From: UKL13-2 sp036394575
Lineage (GTDB): Bacteria > Pseudomonadota > Gammaproteobacteria > Burkholderiales > Usitatibacteraceae
DNA length: 64,000 bases
Assembly (NCBI GenBank): GCA_036394575.1
Contig: DASWEY010000036.1
Location: forward strand, 57,800 to 121,799
Reading direction: 5' to 3'
Position 1 is the first letter of the stretch; every line of letters starts with the position of its first letter. The notes beneath the pieces were generated by a model. The model did no database searches. It was not told the DNA's origin and saw nothing but the letters and a program-made list of their open reading frames with translations. Positions 1 through 9,021 of the stretch are shown here, one piece after another. The translations under genes and the position numbers were made by a program.

Positions 1-118
1 GAGTCACGGTGTCATACCTTGTGCGGCGCTCTGCCCGCCTGTCTTGTTGACTGCTCCTAGCCTAACATGGCACCCGAAATTCCGGTGTCCGGCCCGTACC
101 GATCAGGGGATTGGAGCA

Positions 119-997
119 ATGCCGTTCCATGCATACTACGGCTACAATGCCCGCGTAAACTCAAACTCCTCAAGGGTCTATACCTTGGAAAAAAACGTCG
201 ATTCGTCAGAGCGCGGTCAGCGACTGATGCAACTGATGAAGACTTATGGCTTGAACTTCGGTCGGGAGGACTCGTTCAAGCTGTACCGGCAGGGCATGCT
301 CACCAGGCGCACCTTGCTTGGTATCCATGTCAATGAATTCAGTACCGAATCATTGCTGGAAATAAGTGCAGCCTTGGGCATGCCGACCGACTATCAGCCG
401 CTTGTCGCTGAAAAATTTGCCCATGCAAACATGGTTTTTTTCGGTCTTGAGGACCGCGATGAGGGCGGTGTGTTCAAGGTTTATCTCGAACTCTGGGATC
501 AGCTCAAAAAACGGGTTCTAGAAACCGGCTCGACCGAACCTGCAATGCTTAACGTCGGTGTGAAATGGGATACGCAATCGGGCAAACATTGCCGGGCGGA
601 TTATCTGTGCTTTCCGATGCTGTCGGTGGCCGACATCGTCAGCAGAATCGATGCCATGTTTCGGGATAGGACGGCCATGTCAACCCGCGAATTGACGCTG
701 AACGTGATTCGCCAGGCTGCTGCACACAACCCGGCGACATCGTTTCTCTATGTCGAGGTCAGCGAAGGCGATTCGCCAAGAAATTCGTTCGATATCAACT
801 TGTACAAGGCCAACCTCAAGGTGTCCGACATTAGCGCCTTGCTGGTTCAACTGGGCAGGCAATATGAGACTGATGACCAAGCCATCGATGACTTGTGCAA
901 GCGCATCGGGCATCGGCAACTGGGTCATTTTTCAGGCGGGCTGGACCGGCATGGCCGGAATTTCACCACGGTTTATTACGAAGTTGTAGCCCGATAA
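119..997 (+). CDS. Unrecognised conserved-looking protein, 292 aa
   Basis: I do not recognise a family. An in-frame ATG exists at 44, but I chose 119 because AGGGGA lies about 7 bases upstream and the protein then begins MPFHAYYGYN. There is no signal peptide or membrane segment, so it is probably cytoplasmic. The fold looks mixed alpha/beta, with strand-like blocks such as NVGVKW, SFLYVEV and FTTVYYE. The C-terminus contains a GLDRHGRNF block. It converges on the HlyD-SecA-M50 operon with only 64 bases between the stop codons, so a role in that export system is possible but rests on position alone. The beta-rich ending with paired Tyr residues loosely resembles ABBA-type prenyltransferases; I would not assign that. 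Confidence 0.75.
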   Translation: MPFHAYYGYNARVNSNSSRVYTLEKNVDSSERGQRLMQLMKTYGLNFGREDSFKLYRQGMLTRRTLLGIHVNEFSTESLLEISAALGMPTDYQPLVAEKFAHANMVFFGLEDRDEGGVFKVYLELWDQLKKRVLETGSTEPAMLNVGVKWDTQSGKHCRADYLCFPMLSVADIVSRIDAMFRDRTAMSTRELTLNVIRQAAAHNPATSFLYVEVSEGDSPRNSFDINLYKANLKVSDISALLVQLGRQYETDDQAIDDLCKRIGHRQLGHFSGGLDRHGRNFTTVYYEVVAR

Positions 998-1061
998 ATG
1001 CAGCGGTAAATGCAGTTTGGGCGCCGCAGTCTGCAGCCGCAAGCCGACCTTCTGCATTCCT

Positions 1062-1943
1062 TTATTTTGTTTTTACAGGGTGCTGCACAACGCCTTTCAT
1101 GGTCGGGAATTCAACTCTGCAACCGATCCCGGCTGGCAACACCCCCTTGGGGTTGGGCAATTCAAGGCGCACGCCAAATGTCCCGCTGGCCGAGTCGAAG
1201 ACGCTGTCTACTACCCGGACGGTTGCCGGGTAGCTGCCGCCCAGACCTTCCGGGAAAACAGTCGCAGCCGAGCCGATCTTGACCTTGTTATGCGCATCGA
1301 GGGGGAGGACCACTTCGACGCGCAACGGCTCGACCTGGGCCAGTCTGAGCATGGCCTTGCGCCCCGTGCCCGCCTCGGCCAGATCGCCGGGATTCAGCAT
1401 GCGGTCCATCACCACGCCATTGAACGGGCTGCGCAAAGTACGGCGGTTCAACAGGTCCACATTACGGCGGTAATCGTGCTTGGCCAGCTCCTGGTTTTCC
1501 AAGGCGTCTTTCAAATCCGCTTCGGCAATCCGCTTTTCGGCCTCGGCCTCGTCACGGGCCTGCGGCGCGATGAATTTTTGCTTGTTTAACTCCTCGCTTC
1601 GATCCAGTTTTTTGTTGGCGTAATCCAACCGGTTCTTTGCTGAAGCGATGCGGCCTTCCATGGCGGCGCGGTACCTCGCCATTTCCGCAGTAGAGCGTTC
1701 GGCGTCGGATTCCAGTTGCACCAGCACTTGTCCGGTGACCACCCGGTCACCGCGCTTCACAAAGACCTTTTCAATGACGCCCTCGACTGAGCTGCGAATC
1801 TCCACAATCTGGTTGGGTTCGATCAGGCATTCGAAAGGATTGGCGAAGACAAATGGCGACTGTGACATTGCGAAAAGCGCACAAGCGCAACCCCATAGCC
1901 CGCCAATATTCGACGTTCGAGCAATTGCCGATACCCGCCTCAT
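1062..1943 (-). CDS. Periplasmic HlyD/RND-type membrane fusion protein, 293 aa
   Basis: A short adaptor protein that would bridge an inner-membrane machine to an outer-membrane channel. The N-terminus has a hydrophobic stretch ending VFA-NPFEC, which looks like a cleavable signal peptide. The lipoyl half-motif VIEKVFVKRGDRVVTGQVL follows, then a coiled-coil hairpin of about 80 residues rich in Ala, Glu and Lys, then the second lipoyl half (LRSPFNGVV, near residue 170) and a beta-barrel domain. It is the last gene of the minus-strand export operon; its ATG overlaps the TGA of the SecA-like gene by four bases (ATGA), implying translational coupling. It is short for the family and lacks an obvious membrane-proximal tail. 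The substrate is inferred to be the giant protein encoded upstream. Confidence 0.88.
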   Translation of the reverse strand: MRRVSAIARTSNIGGLWGCACALFAMSQSPFVFANPFECLIEPNQIVEIRSSVEGVIEKVFVKRGDRVVTGQVLVQLESDAERSTAEMARYRAAMEGRIASAKNRLDYANKKLDRSEELNKQKFIAPQARDEAEAEKRIAEADLKDALENQELAKHDYRRNVDLLNRRTLRSPFNGVVMDRMLNPGDLAEAGTGRKAMLRLAQVEPLRVEVVLPLDAHNKVKIGSAATVFPEGLGGSYPATVRVVDSVFDSASGTFGVRLELPNPKGVLPAGIGCRVEFPTMKGVVQHPVKTK

Positions 1944-3955
1944 TCACCTCTCCCCGAAAATGCCAACACCTGGTTCAGGCGCCGATCCTGTTTCAAATTC
2001 TGCATGCGCGCCGATGTATTGCGTCGCTCGGCGGTAAATTGGGCCAGGATCTTGAGCCCATGGTAAGCGAAGTCTGGTATATGTCCCCTGCGTCGCCGCA
2101 GTCCGACCAGCATACTGGTAAGCGCAGGCGCGCATAGCGTAAAAATTTCATCCTCAAGCGAAACGATCGCCTCGCAGCTGCCCGGGTCTCCTTGCCTCGC
2201 ACAGCGCCCAAACAACTGCCGGTCAACGCGGGACGATTCGTGGTATTCGGTCAGGATCACATGCAGGCCACCGGTCTCGACAACACCGGGGCCCAGATGA
2301 ATATCAGTCCCGCGACCGGCGATATTGGTTGCGACGGTGACACAGGCCCGCTCTCCGGCTCTGGCGATGACTTCTGCTTCCGATTGATCCTGCTTGGCAT
2401 TGAGCAGGGCATGGACGATGCCACGTTGCTTCAAGACGTTGCTGATTTCCTCGGATGCCTTGACGGACCGCGTGCCGATCAGGACCGGCCGGCCTTGACC
2501 ACTTGCGAGTTGCTCGACAACATCGGCCACGCGGCGCCATTTTTCCACCAATGTTGCGCAGACGGTAGGCCGCTGATATTTTCGCCGGGAAGGTTTGTGC
2601 AGCGGAATGCGCATGACATCGAGCCGATATACCGAGCTGATTTCGCGCGCCACCTCGGTAGCCGTGCCGCTCATGCCGGACAATCGCACGTAACGGCGGA
2701 ACAGGCGCTGGTATGTCAGTCGTGCAAGCGTTTCGCGTCGTTCGCTGAGCTCGCAGCCTTCTTTTGCCTCAATCAATTGGTGCAGGCCGCGCTCCCATGA
2801 GCGATCCGGCATAACGCGGCCGGTTGACTCGTCGACAATCTGCACCTTGCCGTCCGTAACTACATAGTGGTGATCGCGCCGGTACAGCAGTATCGCACTG
2901 AGTGCCTGTACGAGCAGTTCTTCGCGGGCACGCTTGGAGGTCCATAGCCCTTCGAGACCGGCAGTGAGTGCATCGAGTCGCGTCTTGCCGGGTTCTCTCA
3001 ACGCTACCCTCCGCTGCGAAAGATCCAGATCGTAGTCCTCGCCCTCCACCAGGGCATGCGCAAAGCCGAGTGCCAGCCCGCAATGGCCCGTCTCGGCGGT
3101 CGATGGCACTGTAGCCGAGAGAATCAACGGTGTTCGCGCTTCGTCTATGAAGACACTGTCGGCCTCGTCAACGATGCAAAAATACAGGCCGCGCAACACC
3201 AGCTTGTCATCGTCGCGCTCGTGGCGATGCAGTCGCTGCAGGGCCTGGTGCAGGCGGCTGCTCCGACCTTCAAGCGCGACGCGGTCGCGCAGGTAATCAA
3301 ATGCCAGTTCCTTGTTGGTGCAATAGGTGATCGATTTCGCGTAGGCCTCGCGTCGCTCCGCTTTAGGCATACCCTGAACGACTGTTCCCACAGTCAGACC
3401 GAGAAAACGATACAGCGGCCCCATTTTCTCGGCATCGCGGCCGGCCAGGTAATCGTTCACCGTAATCACATGTACCGGATACCCGGCGAGCGCGACCACA
3501 CAGGCGGGCAGCGTCGCTGCAAAGGTCTTTCCTTCGCCGGTCGCCATTTCGACCATCTTGCCCTCGATAAGCGCAAAACCGGCCATCAGCTGGGAGGGAT
3601 AGTGCCGCTGCCCGATCGTGCGCTGGGCCGCCTCTCGAATCAATGCGAAACACTCTCCCACCAGACCAGGTTCGAAGCCCCTTTGCTGCAGTCTCTCGCG
3701 TATTTTCTGCACATGAGCCAGCAGGTCGGTATCGCTGATGCCTTCAAAGGAGCGGGCATGCCGGTTGGTCAGGTCAACAATGCGTTGCAATCGCTGGCGC
3801 GAATTGTTGATGCGGCCCTGTATCGGCGCGACCGCGGCGGTAAACAGGAATTCGGCGATGCGATCATGCCAGCCTGGGGCTTCCTCGGCACGTTCGGCAT
3901 AGGGACGGGCCGCAGCAAACTCGGCGCCCCCGGACAAAATGCTTGCCCTAGACAT
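1940..3955 (-). CDS. Shortened SecA-like translocase ATPase, 671 aa
   Basis: A DEAD-type motor of the SecA family. Visible motifs are Walker A in MATGEGKT (residues 137-144), Walker B in VDEADSVFIDEA (from about 262), the preprotein cross-linking region with DESTGRVMPDRSW (about 375-387), GRGTDIHLG (from 547) and FGRCARQGDPGS (about 582-593). The protein ends just where the long scaffold helix begins, so the helical wing, two-helix finger and zinc-binding C-tail of canonical SecA (about 830-900 aa) are absent. I start at the ATG at 3955 (MSRASILSGG), which overlaps the M50 stop by 8 bases; a further ATG at 4036 lies inside the upstream gene and is unlikely. It is probably a dedicated motor for the giant protein rather than housekeeping SecA. 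Confidence 0.92.
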   Translation of the reverse strand: MSRASILSGGAEFAAARPYAERAEEAPGWHDRIAEFLFTAAVAPIQGRINNSRQRLQRIVDLTNRHARSFEGISDTDLLAHVQKIRERLQQRGFEPGLVGECFALIREAAQRTIGQRHYPSQLMAGFALIEGKMVEMATGEGKTFAATLPACVVALAGYPVHVITVNDYLAGRDAEKMGPLYRFLGLTVGTVVQGMPKAERREAYAKSITYCTNKELAFDYLRDRVALEGRSSRLHQALQRLHRHERDDDKLVLRGLYFCIVDEADSVFIDEARTPLILSATVPSTAETGHCGLALGFAHALVEGEDYDLDLSQRRVALREPGKTRLDALTAGLEGLWTSKRAREELLVQALSAILLYRRDHHYVVTDGKVQIVDESTGRVMPDRSWERGLHQLIEAKEGCELSERRETLARLTYQRLFRRYVRLSGMSGTATEVAREISSVYRLDVMRIPLHKPSRRKYQRPTVCATLVEKWRRVADVVEQLASGQGRPVLIGTRSVKASEEISNVLKQRGIVHALLNAKQDQSEAEVIARAGERACVTVATNIAGRGTDIHLGPGVVETGGLHVILTEYHESSRVDRQLFGRCARQGDPGSCEAIVSLEDEIFTLCAPALTSMLVGLRRRRGHIPDFAYHGLKILAQFTAERRNTSARMQNLKQDRRLNQVLAFSGRGE

Positions 3956-6098
3956 TGAAATGAGAGAGAAACAGCAGGCGAACGGCGCGATAAGCTTGCA
4001 AGCCCAAGGGGAGCATCCCGTGTTCAAAACGTACATATACCCGCTCGCCGAAAAAAGTTCCTGCAGTGACGGCGCCGGTCATCTCGATGTCCAGTTGAAA
4101 CATCCTTTCCATCGCCTTTGTCCCCTTCTGATCGCGCGGATCGGTTGCGATATGCCCTCCTCCCTCGGTCGCCAGGGCGCGACTGGGCAAATAGGCCTCG
4201 CTCGCCGGAACATGCCGCGCAATGCGCCCGTCGGCGACCAGTTCTGGCCGGTGGGCATAGCGCACCTTGACACTGTTCGCATCAAGCCGGACAAGGTCGA
4301 CCGCATCCTGAGCGACGACTACGCGTGCCAACGGTCGCGCCTGATCGATCACATAACCAAGCAAATCCCCCTTTTTCTGGAAACGGCCGATGACGTCGGA
4401 TGACTTGGGCACAAAAAAAGTGCCCCCACTGGTCGCGCGGACACTAAGGCCTTCGGCACGCTTGCGCAGCAATTTCAGCGTCGAACGTTCGCTATCCAGT
4501 TGCTCGCGCACGACGCTCGCCTGCGCGCGATCTTGCGCCAACTGTGCGGCGTAGGCCGCTTCCAGCTCAGCCTCTCTTGCCGCGCTCTGCTCAATGCGCG
4601 CATCAAGCGCGGGATTGGAAATTTTGAGCAGCACATCGCCCTTCGACACAATGGAACCGGGGATGACCAGGAACTGATCGATGAAACCCTCGTTTTCCGC
4701 GCGTATGATCGCCTGCTCGGGAAGCCAGATGACACCTTCCGCACTTGTGCTGTATGGAGCGGGTATCACAAACAGAAGCAGCACGAGTGCGCCGAATACG
4801 GCACCCGCAATGCCGGCAGACTTCCCGCGCCGCGTGTTTAGATTGGGGCTGCTGGCAATGTGTTTGAAAGCCTTGAATATGGGCAACACAGCCATGGCTG
4901 CAACTGCCCAGATTGCAAGCACGACGCCGATCACAAAAAACTGACCGGCGATAAACAAGGCAATGCTGATGGTCACGAAGGTCCGATAGACCGTCGACGC
5001 CATGCCATAGAACAGGAACCAGCCCTTTTCCGACCTGGTTGCATCCGGTTGCTCGATATCGCGTGCGCCAAACAGGTAACGCTCGGCCAGATAGCCCCAG
5101 TAACGCGTGGAACGATTCGCCAGATTGGGGATTTCCAGCATGTCGGCAAGTATGTAATAGGCGTCGTAACGCAGCAATGGATTACCGTTGAAGACAAGGG
5201 TGGAAACCCCTGCCACCAGCATGATATTGAACAGGATCGCGCGAACCAGCCCGGGTTCGGCAAGCAGCCAGAAGTAAAACGCGATGGCGGCAATGAACAC
5301 CTCGACAATCATGCCTGCTGCGGCTACCAGGGCGCGCTCGTATTTAGACTTGAACGCCGTGGCGGCGGAGGCTTCGACATACGGGACCGGAATGAAGATC
5401 AGCATCACGATGCCCATATCGTGAACCTCGCCACCCCCGCGCTTGGTTGCGGCCGCGTGCCCGAATTCATGTGCGGCCTTGATCAATGGAAAAACCAGCC
5501 AGAGCACCAGCAGATTGTCCACGGCCAGAACGCGATCGGAAAAATTGCCCGTGAGCTCGGGCAGATGCGGCGGGATCAGCAGCAGCGCAGGAATGACCAC
5601 CGTAAGCCAAAGCAGCCCGCCCCAGCGGCTCCATAGCAGGCGAATGAGCGGCTCGATACGATTCAGTACAGCATCCGGATCCCAAAGGTGAAGGCGCAAT
5701 GCCATTGGATTCATGAAAGAACGCAAACGCAATGCCTTCTCCTGGCGCTCTCCACGGTCGAATACCTCTACCGCATCGGGCGTCGCATCGCTTTGCAAAA
5801 GATCCGCCGCGTGAAGCTGTCCTAGCAGATTGATGATTTCGTCCTGGGTTGGAGCCTCTTCTCCAAGATGCTTGTTGGTGAGTTCCCATAACTGGTTAAC
5901 GCTGCGCTGGCCATCCATGGCAGCGATGAATAATCGCGCCGCCGGCGTAAAACGATGAATGCGATTCGAGACCGGATCCTGGAGCAGGTACCAAACTTGA
6001 CCACGGTAGCGATGACGATGCAGCCGTGCGTGCGAACGCAGGCGCGGCTTCAGTTCAGCGACGCGATACCAGGCATTGGCTAGAATTGGCCCGCTCAT
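3948..6098 (-). CDS. PqqD-like domain + M50 site-2 protease + HlyD fusion, 716 aa
   Basis: Three modules are visible. Residues about 10-105 resemble PqqD/RRE winged-helix domains: a YLLQDPVSNRIHRF strand, then DGQRSVNQLWEL, then a terminal helix. Residues about 155-447 are a polytopic M50 metalloprotease with the zinc site HEFGH (210-214) and the partner motif NPLLRYDAYY (306-315, D312 the likely third ligand), so the active site looks intact. After a transmembrane segment at about 428-447, residues 450-700 form a HlyD-type lipoyl, coiled-coil and barrel region in the periplasm. The family resembles 'putative peptide zinc metalloprotease' proteins associated with peptide export. It lies 22 bases after the GAF-HlyD gene and overlaps the SecA-like gene. 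I infer that it recognises and cleaves a peptide signal on the exported giant protein. Confidence 0.9.
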   Translation of the reverse strand: MSGPILANAWYRVAELKPRLRSHARLHRHRYRGQVWYLLQDPVSNRIHRFTPAARLFIAAMDGQRSVNQLWELTNKHLGEEAPTQDEIINLLGQLHAADLLQSDATPDAVEVFDRGERQEKALRLRSFMNPMALRLHLWDPDAVLNRIEPLIRLLWSRWGGLLWLTVVIPALLLIPPHLPELTGNFSDRVLAVDNLLVLWLVFPLIKAAHEFGHAAATKRGGGEVHDMGIVMLIFIPVPYVEASAATAFKSKYERALVAAAGMIVEVFIAAIAFYFWLLAEPGLVRAILFNIMLVAGVSTLVFNGNPLLRYDAYYILADMLEIPNLANRSTRYWGYLAERYLFGARDIEQPDATRSEKGWFLFYGMASTVYRTFVTISIALFIAGQFFVIGVVLAIWAVAAMAVLPIFKAFKHIASSPNLNTRRGKSAGIAGAVFGALVLLLFVIPAPYSTSAEGVIWLPEQAIIRAENEGFIDQFLVIPGSIVSKGDVLLKISNPALDARIEQSAAREAELEAAYAAQLAQDRAQASVVREQLDSERSTLKLLRKRAEGLSVRATSGGTFFVPKSSDVIGRFQKKGDLLGYVIDQARPLARVVVAQDAVDLVRLDANSVKVRYAHRPELVADGRIARHVPASEAYLPSRALATEGGGHIATDPRDQKGTKAMERMFQLDIEMTGAVTAGTFFGERVYVRFEHGMLPLGLQAYRAVRLLFLSHFNV

Positions 6099-6120
6099 AT
6101 TTGCATATTCCGCTAGGACC

Positions 6121-8001
6121 TCAGGGCAACCATTTCCAGACCCACAAACGCAACCAATCGACCATGCTATGCGTCCAAATCCAGATCAGCTTGCGTTCAC
6201 CGATGAGGACCTTGCCGACACCCTCCATGCCGGGTCGCAAGCGATCGGAAGGCCGGTCAATCTCGGCTTCGACACGGAAGAAGTTCAGGCCATCCTGCGA
6301 TGTGGAAACCGGCGTGATCTGCTTGATGGCGAAGTGCAGTTTTTCATAAGGAATTCCCGAGAGAGCCAACTCGCCGGACTGGCCGACTTTGATGCCTGCG
6401 ATATCGCGCTCGTTTATATTGAGAATGACCCGATATGCGTCCAGCGGCGCCACTTCGAAAAGCACCTTGCCCTGCTCTACCGGCGAGCCCATCAATTGGC
6501 TGAGATCGCCGACAACCACGATGCCGTCGAACGGCGCAGCCAGAGTCGCTCGCGACAGTTTTTCTTCCACCAGCGACAGCTGCGCCTGCACTTGCTGGAC
6601 TTGCGCCGACGTCATCGCCATGCCTGCCCGGTCTTGCGCGGCTGCCGCCTGCCTGAACTTGCGCTGCGATTGTTCTCGCTCAGAAGTCCAGCGAATCTGC
6701 TCCAGCTTGAGATCGCGGTCGTCCAGGCGGCAAAGAACCTGTCCTTTCTTTACCGTATCGCCTGCCCTTACCAGGCTCTCGGCCACATAGCCGTCGAACG
6801 GTGCCACCGCCGCACGCTGTACCGCACCTTCAATCACGGTTTTCGCTGACACCCGGTAGTCGCCGCTGCCCAAGCTCAAGAAAACGAGCATTGCCAGCAG
6901 GACAAGGGCGATCAACTTGGCCCCTGGATGTCCAGGACCGAACAACGTGCGGGCCCCGGCATCGGCAGAAATACGCAGGCGCTGCCATGCGCTGCGCTCA
7001 TTTTCGCGTTTGATCGCCAGGATCGGACCTAACAGCAGTCCGACGGTTCTGCATAGTTCGATCGTATCGTTATCGAATGACTCGCTACTGGTCCGCTCCA
7101 GTGTCAGTACGCCTACGGCGTGACCATCGTCCATCATTGGTACTGAACAGATGCTGAAGTCTTTACATTCACTGGCAAGCTCGCCATGTGCTATTCCACC
7201 GATTCTGTCACCAATCGGCGGATACACAATTGCAATACCCAGATCGAGTACTTCGTCCATGGCATCCGTGATCAAACGAATCAGATTAGTGCGGCGATCA
7301 AAGGTGGCCGTATGGGAAACCGCCTCGACCTCGATACTGCCGTTTTTTTCGAAACCCATGCTCACCCGGTCGCAGTTCAGCCGGGCAGCGAGTTCATTGA
7401 CGACGGCTACCGCCGAGGCGCCGAGACGTCTCTCTTGCACCGACGTCGCAACAAGGTCTGCCGCCAATGAGAGACGGGTTACCCGCATTTCCTGTGCAAC
7501 CAGCATTTGTTGCCTGAATTGATCCACCAACCAGGCACTGGCCCAGTGCATCAGCCGCAATGCCCGCTGCAACTCCGCATCCTGGCGGGGCAGCATGTCC
7601 AACACTACGGCGCCGTGCAGCGCCCCTGCCACTTCAATCGGATACCCGATATGTGCGGGTTCATCGTATTTTGCGCTGTCTTTCCCATTCGCCGCGACCA
7701 CAATGCCGCGACGCTCTTTCAGGGTTCGCTCTGCTGTCGGTCCAAGATACTGCATATCGCGTGCAGCGTCCGGCCATACTGCCGCCGCACTGTAACTTCC
7801 GGCCTGATCCGGCCCCAGCACCAGCAATGCACCGTTTACCTTGTCAATCTGTGCGCAAAGTATGGCGAGCCAGCTCGCGCAGAATTCGGCGCGATCACGC
7901 GGCGAGGAAAATTGTGCCCATGCAGCAGACTCCGCGCGGGCACGGGCTTCATTGGCCAGCGAGTAGATCGGGGCAGGACTTAACATCGAAGAATGCAGCA
8001 T
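6121..8001 (-). CDS. Tandem GAF domains fused to a HlyD adaptor, 626 aa
   Basis: The cytoplasmic N-terminal half carries two GAF-like domains, roughly residues 40-160 and 183-325; the second is more canonical, with SICSVPMMDDGHAVGVLTLE. A single membrane helix follows (about 362-378, LIALVLLAMLVFLSLG). The periplasmic half is a HlyD-type adaptor with APFDGYVAESLVRAGDTVKKGQVL (split lipoyl, 400-423), a short coiled coil, a second lipoyl half APFDGIVVVGD and a barrel. The C-terminus is rich in Trp. The start could be Met1 (8001) or Met6 (7986). It is the first gene of the four-gene block GAF-HlyD, M50-HlyD, SecA-like, HlyD. The layout suggests that a cytoplasmic small-molecule signal controls assembly or gating of the export channel. 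Confidence 0.9.
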   Translation of the reverse strand: MLHSSMLSPAPIYSLANEARARAESAAWAQFSSPRDRAEFCASWLAILCAQIDKVNGALLVLGPDQAGSYSAAAVWPDAARDMQYLGPTAERTLKERRGIVVAANGKDSAKYDEPAHIGYPIEVAGALHGAVVLDMLPRQDAELQRALRLMHWASAWLVDQFRQQMLVAQEMRVTRLSLAADLVATSVQERRLGASAVAVVNELAARLNCDRVSMGFEKNGSIEVEAVSHTATFDRRTNLIRLITDAMDEVLDLGIAIVYPPIGDRIGGIAHGELASECKDFSICSVPMMDDGHAVGVLTLERTSSESFDNDTIELCRTVGLLLGPILAIKRENERSAWQRLRISADAGARTLFGPGHPGAKLIALVLLAMLVFLSLGSGDYRVSAKTVIEGAVQRAAVAPFDGYVAESLVRAGDTVKKGQVLCRLDDRDLKLEQIRWTSEREQSQRKFRQAAAAQDRAGMAMTSAQVQQVQAQLSLVEEKLSRATLAAPFDGIVVVGDLSQLMGSPVEQGKVLFEVAPLDAYRVILNINERDIAGIKVGQSGELALSGIPYEKLHFAIKQITPVSTSQDGLNFFRVEAEIDRPSDRLRPGMEGVGKVLIGERKLIWIWTHSMVDWLRLWVWKWLP

Positions 8002-8086
8002 AGCTGCGCTGGAGTTCGCATAGGTAACGTTGTCACGTCAATATCGAGGTCTCACCGAACCGTATACGGCCAAGTGATACCTCATG

Positions 8087-8119
8087 AAAACGCCCGGCTG
8101 CACTATAGCGAACCGGGCG
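8087..8119 (-). terminator. Likely intrinsic terminator after sapC
   Basis: The perfect 7-bp inverted repeat CGCCCGG / CCGGGCG has a 15-base loop and, on the minus strand, is followed by TTTT. It lies 22 bases beyond the sapC stop. It would separate the giant gene-sapC transcript from the GAF-HlyD operon. The loop is rather long and the T-tract short, so it may be leaky. I see no convincing sigma-70 promoter in the remaining bases up to 8002. Confidence 0.5.
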
Positions 8120-8141
8120 CTATCGCTACTCTATGATGCGC

Positions 8142-8993
8142 TCAATCGCCTTCAGCCCGGACCCGTTTTGCATTCTTGGCATTGATCGTCTTGGATTTGG
8201 TTTCCTCCGCCTCAGGCGCCTGCTCGACGGGTGACGGTTCGACAGCAGGGGTTGCATCGCTCTTGCCGCCAGGGATCAGCACCAAACGATCCTTCACGCT
8301 GGTGAAGTTTCGCATCGACTGGATGTGCAGATAAATGAGTTCGAGCTCATCCGTTTTGGCAAGCTCGGCGATTTTTTCCGGGCTCAGGCCTTTTAATTTT
8401 GCCCGGTCGACCACCATGAATCCGGTAAGCGACATTTTTTCACCGGTGCCAAGCGTGAATTGCGCCTGCATGGGTGCCAGCAAATCGAGCTCCTTGAGTT
8501 TTTTGCAAAATGCCTGGGTGCGCACAAATTGCGTCCGGTACTCCTGCAAGAACTTGAGCACATTGTCCACATAAGGCGTCGGCTTTCCGTCGGCAGTAAA
8601 AAGCGCTTGCCCGCGCCCCTGATAATTCAATCCAGGAAACGCTTCATCAACGCATAGCGTAAAGGTCTGACCATCTTCGCTGGTGGAAAATACGAAGGGA
8701 TAACGCCTGACAAACGCCGGGATGTACTTCGCCTGCCATTTGTCGTCCGCGGTGAGATACAGATTTTCGTTTTTGCGCGCGCCAAGGATAACTACCGGCA
8801 TCAAATCTTCGGCATTGCCGGCAAACACGATGGCGTACTCTCCCGCTGCCTCTGGAAACTCCACCGCCATCAGTGGTGTCGAGTTGATATTTCGGCTGAA
8901 GGCGTAACTGTTACCAACTTCTACCGAGCATTTACCATGGCGCCCGCTGGATACCGGCACTGCTGTTTCGTATATGAGCAACTGGGTAGACAT
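8142..8993 (-). CDS. sapC: SapC family protein, 283 aa
   Basis: Matches the SapC family by its run of family-like blocks: NINSTPLMAVEFPEAA near the N-terminus, KWQAKYIPAFVRRYPFVF at about 85-102, LCVDEAFPGL, and a C-terminal FMVVDRAKLKGLS block. It has no signal peptide or membrane helix, so it is probably cytoplasmic. The last 45 residues are charged and low in complexity. In Campylobacter fetus, sapC precedes the sapDEF type I secretion genes for S-layer protein, and its function there is unknown. Here it starts 28 bases after the giant gene stops, with AGGAG 9 bases before its ATG, so the two are co-transcribed. A chaperone or partner role for the giant protein is inference. Confidence 0.9.
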   Translation of the reverse strand: MSTQLLIYETAVPVSSGRHGKCSVEVGNSYAFSRNINSTPLMAVEFPEAAGEYAIVFAGNAEDLMPVVILGARKNENLYLTADDKWQAKYIPAFVRRYPFVFSTSEDGQTFTLCVDEAFPGLNYQGRGQALFTADGKPTPYVDNVLKFLQEYRTQFVRTQAFCKKLKELDLLAPMQAQFTLGTGEKMSLTGFMVVDRAKLKGLSPEKIAELAKTDELELIYLHIQSMRNFTSVKDRLVLIPGGKSDATPAVEPSPVEQAPEAEETKSKTINAKNAKRVRAEGD

Positions 8994-9021
8994 TGTTTAT
9001 GGCTCCTTTGATTTTCTCGGA

